In this document: positions 1 to 7,696 of the stretch, piece after piece
Numbering within the stretch: position 1 is the stretch's first letter
How the letters are laid out: every line of letters begins with the position of its first letter
Origin: Chrysochromulina parva
Taxonomy: Eukaryota > Haptophyta > Prymnesiales > Chrysochromulinaceae
DNA: 25,883 nucleotides
Assembly (NCBI GenBank): GCA_002887195.1
Contig: PJAB01000473.1
Location: 1-25,883, forward strand
Direction: 5' to 3'
Translations under genes and position numbers: made by a program
The notes under the pieces: model-generated
Seen by the model: the letters and a program-made list of their open reading frames with translations, nothing else
What the model was told of the DNA's origin: nothing
Database searches by the model: none

Positions 1-87
1 ACTCTTCTCCTGCCAGTAGCCGGTAGGCAGGCCAGCCTTGCTGCGGTCGCCGCCATGGCCACCCTTGCGGATGTATGTCCTCACCAT
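1..87 (-). CDS. 5' end of an unidentified gene, cut by the window edge
   Basis: An ATG at 87-85 on the minus strand opens a frame with no stop to the window edge, giving 29 residues that begin MVRTYIRKGG. The product is basic and glycine-rich, with a Tyr-Trp pair near the edge. The opening MVRxYxRK resembles the N-terminal start of pogo/CENP-B-like (psq HTH) transposases, so a transposase is a possibility. With 29 residues this is only a resemblance and I do not assign a function. It lies in tandem downstream of the LRR/EF-hand gene. The rest of the gene is outside the window. Confidence 0.4.
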   Translation of the reverse strand, partial: MVRTYIRKGGHGGDRSKAGLPTGYWQEKS

Positions 88-505
88 GAGACGGAGAGAG
101 GGGCGGCAGCCAAGGTGCTGGGTCGCACCGGAAGCGAAGGTGTGCGCGAGGGGTTTCGTGAACAAAGTTGGAAAGGCTGTTCGCGGGCGTCGTTTTGATT
201 ATTATTCCGAGCGGATTATTGCGGATCTTGGGCCTACGTTCCGAGATCTGTCGATTGGTACCCTTAGATCACGTGGATCATTTGACCGCCTTGCTGCCGC
301 CTAGTTCGTAATCAAGTTGCCCCACGAGGGAACGCGCCCCCCGTCGGTCCGCGACTAGTGGTGCCTACCCATTGCCCCCTCGGCACCAGGCTTGGCTGCG
401 TTACCTTGCCTCGCGGCAGTGCCTGGCCTTTGCTCCCCCGGCTGCGACGGGCCCGTAAACGAGAAGACAAATCCGTGCAGGCAGAATAAAACAAATACAC
501 GTCCC
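88..505. other. intergenic region between the left-edge gene and the LRR/EF-hand gene
   Basis: About 420 bases between two minus-strand genes. It should contain the 3' UTR of the LRR/EF-hand gene and the promoter of the left-edge frame. It includes an AT-richer patch at about 195-225. Reading frames here are short, arginine-rich and unconvincing. I see no RNA gene or repeat. Confidence 0.4.
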
Positions 506-1897
506 TCATACCCTCTCCTTATCGTCTGCTTCAGTACTGTACTTTTGCCACCGCTCCTCAGCTGCCTGCGCGATGGCCTGCTCTGGAGCGGCTGCTGCCA
601 TGGGCGATGGTGCTGGTGCCATGGCGGGACTGATTGTAACACTTCGACCCGTCAGAAATCCTTCTCGCCACTCCGCTAACGTTACGACCCCGTCTGAATT
701 GGCGTCCAGCCGTCCGAAGAGCTCGCTGATGGTCTCCGCCTCCTGCCCTTCACTCAGCAGGTACTTTAGCAACTCTCCACAGTCGAGTGTGCCCGATTTA
801 TCAGTGTCCAAACGCGCGAATAGAGCGTCCGCTTCGGCGTAGTCGTGCTCGATGAGCTTCCTCTTCTCTGTCGCCAGGGGCGAGCCAACAACAACAATGT
901 TTCGAAGAACTGCGGCAGCTTGTGGCGTCGAAGCTGCCGAAGTCTTCATGGCAGAGTCCCAAACAAAGCGCGGCAGGATTTCCAGCATCCCACTCTGGAC
1001 ACGTTGGACGAGAGGCTCCAGATACGCGAGCACACTGATGAGCTGATGGCCGGTGCCATTGCAGTCGATGACCCTCAGTCTCGGCAGCTCCTGCGCTTCC
1101 AAGAGCCCAAGCTCTGAGACGACGCCCGGCTCCATTGACTCGTACAATGCCGTGCACCGGGTGAGATCGAGCTCCTCCAACGCATGCATCGCCGCTAGCC
1201 CAGTCGGAATGCTGCTCAGCCGCTCGCAGCCGCTGAGGCAGAGCCGGACGAGGCTCCTCGCGAGTCCTGCGCACTCGCTCACGTCGAGGGACGACAACCT
1301 GGCGCAGCCCTCGAAGCTCAGCAGCCCATCTTCGGCGGCGAGCAAGTTGCAGCACCCTCGCAGGCTGAGAGACGAGAGCGATGATGCTGGACAGGGCAAC
1401 AGCAAGCGTGTGAGCGATGAGCACCCAACTAAAATGATGTGCTCAATCGTTGAAAGCGAAGCAAGCTCGAAGGGCAGCTCACGCAGGCTTGCGCAGCCGG
1501 TGAGGTCGAGTGTGGCCAATGACGCCGTCAACAGGGAGATTGGAAGCTGGCCCAGCTTGGCGCAGCCACGCAACCGAACCACAGTCAGTCGAGAATGTGG
1601 TGCGGATGCATGGCAGTGCCACTCATAGTGAATCGCATTTGCGAAATCCTTCTCTGAAGAAGAAGATGGACGATGACCAACTCGCTGTAAGAGTGCGGCA
1701 AGCTGATACACTGGATTGGCATCGACTGCAACAAGCTCCGGTAAGCTACGCGAGCATTGTCCGCGCGAGACCAGTCTTGATGTGCGCACGTCCTCCGCAG
1801 GACGCGGCTGAGGGACACGATACGCGGCCGCGAAGGCCTTCGCCTTGAGCTTACCATCACTGGGTATCCTGGCGTGTTGCTGCGGCTCCCGGTGCAT
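506..1897 (-). CDS. leucine-rich repeat protein with C-terminal EF-hand pair
   Basis: A 463-residue protein read from the first ATG at 1897; the open frame starts nine bases further out with a GTG. Residues about 102-287 are irregular leucine-rich repeats of the type LxxLxLxGCxxLxxLP, with the cysteine at the turn typical of plant-like and protist LRRs. Residues 364-375 (DTDKSGTLDCGE) and 398-409 (DANSDGVVTLAE) are two canonical EF-hand loops with acidic residues at loop positions 1, 3 and 12. Each loop has the conserved Gly at position 6, so paired calcium binding is likely. The tail is Ala/Pro-rich, with no signal peptide or membrane segment. A calcium-regulated, LRR-mediated binding protein in the cytoplasm is a reasonable inference; the partner is unknown. 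A pyrimidine run followed by TAG lies directly before the frame, so an upstream exon is possible. Confidence 0.8.
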   Translation of the reverse strand: MHREPQQHARIPSDGKLKAKAFAAAYRVPQPRPAEDVRTSRLVSRGQCSRSLPELVAVDANPVYQLAALLQRVGHRPSSSSEKDFANAIHYEWHCHASAPHSRLTVVRLRGCAKLGQLPISLLTASLATLDLTGCASLRELPFELASLSTIEHIILVGCSSLTRLLLPCPASSLSSLSLRGCCNLLAAEDGLLSFEGCARLSSLDVSECAGLARSLVRLCLSGCERLSSIPTGLAAMHALEELDLTRCTALYESMEPGVVSELGLLEAQELPRLRVIDCNGTGHQLISVLAYLEPLVQRVQSGMLEILPRFVWDSAMKTSAASTPQAAAVLRNIVVVGSPLATEKRKLIEHDYAEADALFARLDTDKSGTLDCGELLKYLLSEGQEAETISELFGRLDANSDGVVTLAEWREGFLTGRSVTISPAMAPAPSPMAAAAPEQAIAQAAEERWQKYSTEADDKERV

Positions 1898-1906
1898 TTC
1901 AAGCAC

Positions 1907-2715
1907 CTAGTCGAGGAAAAAAAGACCACGAGGTTCGAGGACCCGCGGAGAGGACGCCCGGCGCGCCTCGGCGCGCGTGAGGGAAGTTACCGGCAATTGG
2001 ATACCGGTACAGTACCGTCCGGTTCCAAAACACCGGGGGAGCCGGACACGGTGCCGGTACGCGCCGGTGTTTTTGAACCGGAACGGTACCGCACCCCTTA
2101 TTAGCACGCAACGCGAACACAGCAGCGTACCCAGCGTTCGCTACCGTCTCGGTCTTGGACCTTCTTGTAGAACTTCTTGGGCCCCTCATCCTCCAAGACG
2201 CCTTGGAACACACACTTGCGTAGTCACTTGGTCTTGCTCAATGCTCATGGACTTGCTCGGTCTTTACTCGGTCTTAGGCTATTTCCTATTGTACGCACAG
2301 CCTTCGGCCCGGTTTATTGGGCCGGCTCCGGTTCGTCAGCCGCCACACCGTCTGGAGAATGTGAAAAAGGCGGCCGCGCTCAAGGAGTCGCGACCGGCGG
2401 ATCAGGAGGAGGAGTTATCAGGTGTAATAGAAGGTAGGAGACTATTCCAAGACCCCTCAACGACCTCTCACGCCATGCCCATGGCCCAAGGCCCCAAGGG
2501 CTATGCCAGTGATGTCCGTCGTGGAATTTGGGAGAATCTACCCCGCGCGGCGCTGTAAAGTGTAATGCCGAGAGACAATGAACATAACGAGAAAGCGAAG
2601 TGCCGAAGTCAACACCTGTTGAAAATGGAGAAGCTGAAGTTGTGCCTCCTGGTAGGGAGGGTTCTGGGTAGGTGCATGGGGCTCCCCTCGGTTTGCGGGC
2701 GAGAGGAGTGACTCC
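1907..2715. other. intergenic region with foldback repeat, no supported gene
   Basis: About 800 bases between two minus-strand genes. The part next to 1907 would be promoter or 5' sequence of the LRR/EF-hand gene. On the minus strand, bases just above 1906 read as a T-rich run followed by CTCGACTAG, like a 3' splice site. The main structure is the inverted repeat at 2012-2089, in a stretch rich in CCGGTAC-type words. An open plus-strand frame (1977-2558) runs through the repeat and has a composition unlike the real genes, so I do not call it. Confidence 0.5.
2012..2089. repeat. imperfect inverted repeat (foldback)
   Basis: The left arm (2012-2036, 25 bases) and right arm (2064-2089, 26 bases) are reverse complements except for one single-base indel and one mismatch. 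They are separated by 27 bases that also contain CCGGTAC words. A short perfect palindrome, CGGTAC-A-GTACCG, sits at 2005-2017 on the left shoulder. No flanking target duplication is obvious. It could be a small foldback element, a cruciform or a hairpin in a 5' UTR; the sequence does not decide. Confidence 0.75.
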
Positions 2716-3813
2716 TCAGCCCGGGAGCGCCATGAGAGCGGCGCGGGCCATCTCGCCCGCGCGCTGCGCCGCGAGCTGCTGGGTGAACTTGACATAGTCC
2801 ACCCGCCCGTCCTCGGTAGCGACCTCACGCATCACAGAGTGCAGCAACGAAGAGGGCTCTTCGAGACCTTTCATGCGGCAGCACGTGAGCAGCTGGGCGC
2901 AGTGCACCCGACAGCTCCGCTCGGCATCAGCGGCCTCGAGGGTCTGGAGCAGATCTCGCAGGCTGTCCCCAGTCCTCGTCTGGCTGTCCCCCGACCCGAC
3001 TCCGCGCCCGGGCCTCCCCCTCGGCGGAGTGGCCAAACCGTTCGCCGAGCCGGCCCAATCGCGCGCGCCCGGGTCGAAGGCGCCCAGTGGCGCGGGTGCG
3101 TACCCGCCGCTGCTGCCGTGCTTGGGCGACAGGCCGGTGACCATACCCTCTAATGCGTCGTGCCGCGGCGGCTGATACTGTGGAAGCTCATGGTACAGCG
3201 AAGCCCGCGGTTGCTGTGACGGGTACGGCTGTGACGGGTGCGGCTGTGACGGTGGGCCGACGGTGCCTTTGTAGGTACCGTACGGCGGGCTCACGTGCGC
3301 CGGTGACGGGCCCGTCCGCCCGGTGCGTTGCGGGTACGCCTGCCGCTCGGGGCTCGCGTAGTTCCCTCCCTGGCGCAGCGCGCCTATCGCCGCCTTGTTC
3401 ATTAGATCGATGTCCCGCTTTCGCAGCGCATCGGCGAGCTTGTGGTACTCAACGACGAGAGTGCCGTCGAAGGGCGTGTGGAACATGAACTGCTCCGCGA
3501 AGTCGGCAAACTCGTTGTCGTCGAGCGACCCGATCGATGCGTGGAAGTACAGGCCGTAGAGAGAAAGTACGCGGTCATATGGCAGGTGGCCGCGCTGGCG
3601 ACGGTCTGCTGTCTGGAAGGCGTCGAGGAGCGTGGTGTGGCGCAACTGCACCCGCTCGGACGTCAGAAATGGCGTGCGCCGCGGAGGAGATGTGCCCACT
3701 GGCAGCCGGTTGGGTGGTGGGATTGCGCCAGGGATTGGCGAGAACTCAGACTCGTCAAACACTTTACCCCGGTCGTGCACCGATGCATCGAGCCGTAGGG
3801 CGAAGTGGGTCAT
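2716..3813 (-). CDS. EF-hand-like protein with proline/glutamine-rich middle
   Basis: A 365-residue protein read from the ATG at 3813; the frame extends upstream only to a TTG. Residues about 60-134 form a helix-rich segment resembling a degenerate EF-hand pair: acidic and hydrophobic spacing is present, but the loops lack a full set of calcium ligands. Residues about 155-275 are a disordered Pro/Gln/Ser/Gly/Tyr-rich linker with short PSQP repeats. Residues about 281-348 form a second helical module whose VATEDGRVDYVKF stretch looks like the second half of an EF-hand. The architecture resembles EF-hand proteins of flagella and cytoskeleton in protists, but I do not recognise the family. It has no signal peptide. 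Function is unassigned. Confidence 0.65.
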   Translation of the reverse strand: MTHFALRLDASVHDRGKVFDESEFSPIPGAIPPPNRLPVGTSPPRRTPFLTSERVQLRHTTLLDAFQTADRRQRGHLPYDRVLSLYGLYFHASIGSLDDNEFADFAEQFMFHTPFDGTLVVEYHKLADALRKRDIDLMNKAAIGALRQGGNYASPERQAYPQRTGRTGPSPAHVSPPYGTYKGTVGPPSQPHPSQPYPSQQPRASLYHELPQYQPPRHDALEGMVTGLSPKHGSSGGYAPAPLGAFDPGARDWAGSANGLATPPRGRPGRGVGSGDSQTRTGDSLRDLLQTLEAADAERSCRVHCAQLLTCCRMKGLEEPSSLLHSVMREVATEDGRVDYVKFTQQLAAQRAGEMARAALMALPG

Positions 3814-3986
3814 CTCGGCAGCCAACGCTGCTACTGGACGGAGGCGATAGAAATAGGCCCGGACGGTGGGTGAAAGCGCATAGAGACAGAAAGTGGCGGG
3901 GGCATGGGCGGGGGGGACGCGAAACCTGGACGAAACTGAGCGTGAGAACAGAGTGGAGGAGGCGGCGCATGGCGGCGGTCCAGGTC

Positions 3987-4054
3987 AGACAGACAGTTTC
4001 GTCGCGGTCCCCCCGCGCTCACCACACTTCGCTAGTGTGTAGTGAGGTCTGTCT
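3987..4054. repeat. nested inverted repeat (stem-loop)
   Basis: The outer arms AGACAGAC (3987-3994) and GTCTGTCT (4047-4054) are exact complements. Inside them, CTCACCACAC (4018-4027) pairs with 4035-4046 with a two-base bulge, around a short loop. It lies 170-240 bases upstream of the EF-hand-like gene start, so it may be a regulatory or 5' UTR structure. Confidence 0.6.
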
Positions 4055-4154
4055 CTCCCAGCACACAGTCGGCAGTGTGATCTCTGGTGGTGGTGCTCGC
4101 TCGTGCCCTATACCGTACTACCGGGCGGGATTGTGACGTGATAGGCAATCAGGT

Positions 4155-4185
4155 GGGGGGTGGGGGGAGGGAGTGGGGTTTAGGG
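4155..4185 (+). other. G-quadruplex-type tract
   Basis: Five runs of at least three G (4155-4160, 4162-4167, 4169-4171, 4174-4177, 4183-4185) with loops of 1-5 bases. This satisfies the usual G3+N1-7 pattern. It is on the strand opposite to the neighbouring genes, so the transcribed RNA would be C-rich. Confidence 0.7.
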
Positions 4186-4593
4186 TGTTGTCAACCGTCA
4201 TCATGCTTCTGCCGTCGTTGTCCACTGACTCGTTCCGTGCGGCTTACCGCCGACAAAACGCGAAAATTATTCGAGATCTTCATCTTCTTCTAGCTCTTTG
4301 CAGAGCCACTCGACTCACGACAGTCGATACACGACCCAGTCAGTCAATCAATTTCGTCGCGTCCCCCGAGTAACAAGAAACACTGAGCCGATCGATGGAA
4401 AGTTCGACCTCAAAATCCCCTAGACATGCATGAGAGGTCTTCTGAGCGCCGTATCTCAGGGTGCCCTCTGCCATCCACTCTTGAAGTATTGATGTCTGTC
4501 AGAACCTGTGTGCCATGCGTAATAGCGTAATAGCGTACCAAGCCACCGCTGGCCTCCACGCCATGCGACCCCACCGGCAGTGCTCCTTTGTCA

Positions 4594-7530
4594 TTAAGAG
4601 AACGTCGGCACCGTGCACACGCGCAGGAATTCGCGCCCCTCGGCTTTCTCCGATTGGGCTCGATAGCGGCTCATGATGGAGTGGACCTCCGCCTCGAGCT
4701 GGTCGCCTTTGAGTCCCTCGCTCGCGGACGAAGCCCTCGAGAAGCCCTTGCGCACCTTACGCAGCGCCCTGGTCCAGCTAGCGGTGGAGCGCGCCGCCGC
4801 GAGTCCTTCGGCCGCTGCACCCAACAGAAGTTCGGTCGCTGCGACGGAGTCGTCGCGGGACGCGCGCAGAAACGCGTCCAGCTTGTTGGATTCGGCGACG
4901 ACGGCAGCGACACCTTCGGAGGTGGCGGGGAGCACCTGGAGCATCGTGCACGGCGGGAATAGCATCTCCTCTTCGGCGGCGTACTGAGAGAGGATAGCAA
5001 TATTGGCGCCCACATGGTAGCCTGCATCGCTCTCCGGCTGCAGTCGCAGCTCCCAGAGCACGTTGGGTGCGGGCGAGGGATGCATGTAATTGATGGGTGT
5101 GCGCTCGTTGAGAGAGGTCGACATGAAGCCCATGTCCACGGCGCAGACCATGTCCTCGACACGGTCGGGGAGCCAGAAGGTGCGGGGCAGGATACCTCGC
5201 ACGCCACGGAAGACCACCTGCTTCGATTCCTCGTCGGTGGCCACGGCGGCCAGCTTGCGAATGGCACGGCAGATGTGCCCGATGGTCGCGGCGAAGGTGA
5301 GGGACGGGTGGCGCACCATGTGGACGCGCAGCTCATCGCTCAGCTTCGCGATATTGCGCAGGAAGTCGTTGATCGGCTGGAAGCTCGCGCCAGAGTAGAG
5401 GCGCACCGCGAGGCACTCGTCAAGCGTGAGCTCCGCAAACTGTGGCGGCAGCCGAACGCCAAAGCCGCGTGCTCGCCGCTCGTTGATGTATCCGTTGGCG
5501 CGCGCTAGAAAGTCGGCCGGCGTGAGACCCTCGTTGTCGCCGTCGTCGCGCACGCCGGGCGTGCACCCCTCCTTTCGCACGGCCGGCCCAGTGACGTACG
5601 CAAACTCTTCCCGGAGCGAGTACGAATGCCCCTTCCAATCGGTCCAAGTGTAGTCGCGAGCAAACTCCTCGTACATGGTGAGCACCGGCTTGGCCCAAAG
5701 ATGGTGCAGACCCTCGACGTACGTCCCGCGTCGCTCGTACGAGAGCAGCACCACCTCACTCCACAGCTTGCCGACCCGCGCGTCGGCCGAGCACTCACTG
5801 TAGCGCGCCGCATTGTACGTGGCGGTCACGACGAGACGCCGCCGCATCGGGCGCACACCACCCGGCGCGACCCACTCGCCAGGCTCGTCGACGGAGGTGA
5901 GGCGGAAGAGGGTGTTGGGAGGGAAGGCGCCTCGCTCGTCCGACTCGTCGAAGATGATCGCGTGGTGGAACTGCCACGTGGATGGGCTCGAGACGAAGCA
6001 CACAACGTCCGAGTCCACCGAATCGAATTGGACGAGCGGCTCGGACGCGTCGTCATCGGCTGGGTACTGCACCTTGACCAGCATGCCATCGGCATCGAAG
6101 CATGCTGCCTCGCGCGTGCCGCGCACGAGCGTCGAGCACGTCAGTCCACAGAAACCTGAACGATCTGGCACCTCGAGCTCGCTCCATGCAGCGTCATTCT
6201 CCGTGAGCGAGAAGATGCCCTCCAGATGCCAATAGAAGAGCGGCACCTCCGCTGGCTCATTCTCCTCGTCGCCGTCCACGTCGCCATCCATGCTCACCAC
6301 CTCGACGATACGTGCACTCGTGTAGCCCTCACGCTCACCGCCGCTGATGCCGCCGACCGCACTCGCCTCATTCACGCCGGTGCCGCCGCCAGCGTCGCCG
6401 CCGACCGCACTCGCCTCATTCACGCCGGTGCCGCCGCCAGCGCCGCCGCCCTCGAGGGAGCGGCGTTGATTGACGCGCATAGCATGGAAGAGAGCATCGC
6501 GCAGCGCGTACGTCGAGGCTGCATAGCAGGCGTCGCCCTCACGAAAGGCGCGCCCTATGGAAGAGCTCACCTGATGAGGGAGACGATCCGAGGCGCAATC
6601 AAGACATGCAATCCGAGGTCATCAGCGCCAGTTTGGAGGGCTCACCGACGAGAGCAGCCGGTACGCGATCGCCTCGTGAGGGTACCAGCCGCGGTTGACA
6701 AGCTTCACGATGGCGGCATGGTTCTGCTTGGTCGTCTTCTCTACCGTGCAACTCTCATTCACGTACTCCTCGCTCGCGAACTCCCCCTGCCCGCTCAGCA
6801 CGATCGCCTCGAGCTTGAGAGCGTTCCATTCGTCGCGCCATTTGCGATCCGAGGGCGGCGCGCCGATTCGGTCCGAGAGCGAGATGAGGAAGCCCGCCCG
6901 CCCGCGCGTCGGCTCATCGGCAAGCAGTGCGTGAATTGCCTCCTGTGTCACCTGCACGAGCTGCTGCGCGTCGCACAGGCACGAGCGCAGCTCCGTGACC
7001 GCGGCCTCCGGCAGCTTGCTCGACTTCGAAGAGAGCAACGTCGAGCTCGAGCCCTGTGTATTCGACGAATCGTCACCCGCTATCCAGTGGGCAAACGTCT
7101 CACGCAAGTCGCAGCAGAGGGTGCGCAGCTCGCCCAGCATGCCGTGCAGCCGACGCGCCTTCAGGTCGTCCATCTCCTCCGATGTCACCGACTCATAGGT
7201 TGACGACACAGCGGCCGAGGACGACCGGCGGACGAACGGAACGTCGACGGCCGCAGTGTCGACTTCCAGTCCACTGGCATCGGTCGATGTCTGATTCCTC
7301 AATAAATTGAACTGCTCGGCGGTGCCCATGCCAAGCGACGACGCCGCGCTCCTGAGCAAGGCGGCATCCGCTGCACTCTCCACCTTGCACCGCTTAAGCA
7401 GTGCGGCCGCGATGGTGACAATTGGATTCTCCGGCTGTGTCGAGAGAGCCTCATCAACGCTGGCCCCTATCTCATCCTCGATCAGCGTTTGGAAGCGCTC
7501 GAAATACTCGAGAGTCGACATGGTCGACAT
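4594..7530 (-). CDS. DPY-30-like / R-S-E class ADP-ribosyltransferase, two exons
   Basis: Exon 1 is 7530-6646 and exon 2 is 6570-4594, joined in phase 0 into 953 residues. The exon 2 frame has no ATG at its head (it starts GTG), and a GTGAGC...CTCATCAG intron restores continuity, so these are one gene. ATGs lie at 7530 and 7521. Residues about 5-45 (EYFERFQTLIEDEIG onward, ending NPIVTIAAALLKR) resemble the DPY-30 dimerisation motif. The C-terminal region carries the ART signature: an FRG arginine at about 750, STS at about 779-781, and EEE followed by MLFPP at about 828-830. The ExE class usually modifies arginine with NAD+. The middle holds an internal FPPNTLFRL block that may be a diverged related fold. 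No signal peptide is seen, so an intracellular enzyme is likely; its target is unknown. Confidence 0.85.
6349..6441. repeat. 48-bp tandem duplication inside the transferase gene
   Basis: Two copies (6349-6396 and 6397-6441) are identical over about 45 bases. They encode two copies of a 16-residue Gly-rich unit containing GTGVNEASAVGG, near the start of exon 2. The near identity suggests a recent in-frame duplication in a linker. Confidence 0.8.
6571..6645 (-). other. 75-bp spliceosomal intron of the ADP-ribosyltransferase gene
   Basis: On the minus strand the donor is TCG|GTGAGC at 6645 and the acceptor is CTCATCAG at 6571, followed by exon GTGAGC. Removing it keeps phase 0. Retention reads seven codons and then TGA at 6624-6622, ending the protein before the transferase domain. 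GGTGAGC occurs at both boundaries. Confidence 0.85.
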
Positions 7531-7696
7531 GCCAGCGAATTTTGGACTTCGTGGGGCACGACGATTCCAAATACTTTCCAAATTTGGATGTTCGTACACG
7601 GGAGGAAACGCGAAGAACCAAATGGCGACCCCGGCAGTCGGTGAGAACAGAAGTGAGAACACCACGTCCGTAATTCGTCAAATTTTCGCCGTCTCG
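7531..7696. promoter_or_regulatory. divergent promoter region of the transferase and GT17 genes
   Basis: About 165 bases separate the ATG of the minus-strand transferase (7530) from the preferred ATG of the plus-strand GT17 gene (7697). The region is AT-richer than its surroundings. It holds the palindrome CCAAATTTGG (7578-7587), an exact match to the CArG consensus bound by MADS/SRF factors. If the GT17 gene starts at 7622 instead, the shared region shrinks to about 90 bases. No clear TATA box is visible. Confidence 0.45.

Larger units (their letters stand above)
3826..4593. other. intergenic region with stem-loop and G-rich tract
   Basis: This is 768 bases between the EF-hand-like gene, whose promoter should be here, and the stop codon of the ADP-ribosyltransferase gene. 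It contains nested inverted repeats at 3987-4054 and a G-tract cluster at 4155-4185, with AT-richer sequence up to about 4400. Small frames are unconvincing and I see no gene. Confidence 0.5.

Noticed and set aside
1977..2558. Plus-strand open frame of about 190 codons
   Set aside because: It runs through the foldback repeat, has no domain, and its composition is unlike neighbouring genes.
6568..6570. GTG as start of a separate transferase gene
   Set aside because: Not an ATG; it lies directly after a 3' splice site and the frame joins exon 1 in phase, so this is exon 2, not a new gene.
7307..7696. N-terminal extension of the GT17 protein
   Set aside because: Antisense to the 5' exon of the transferase gene and without domain similarity. 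The ATG at 7697 (or 7622) is preferred.
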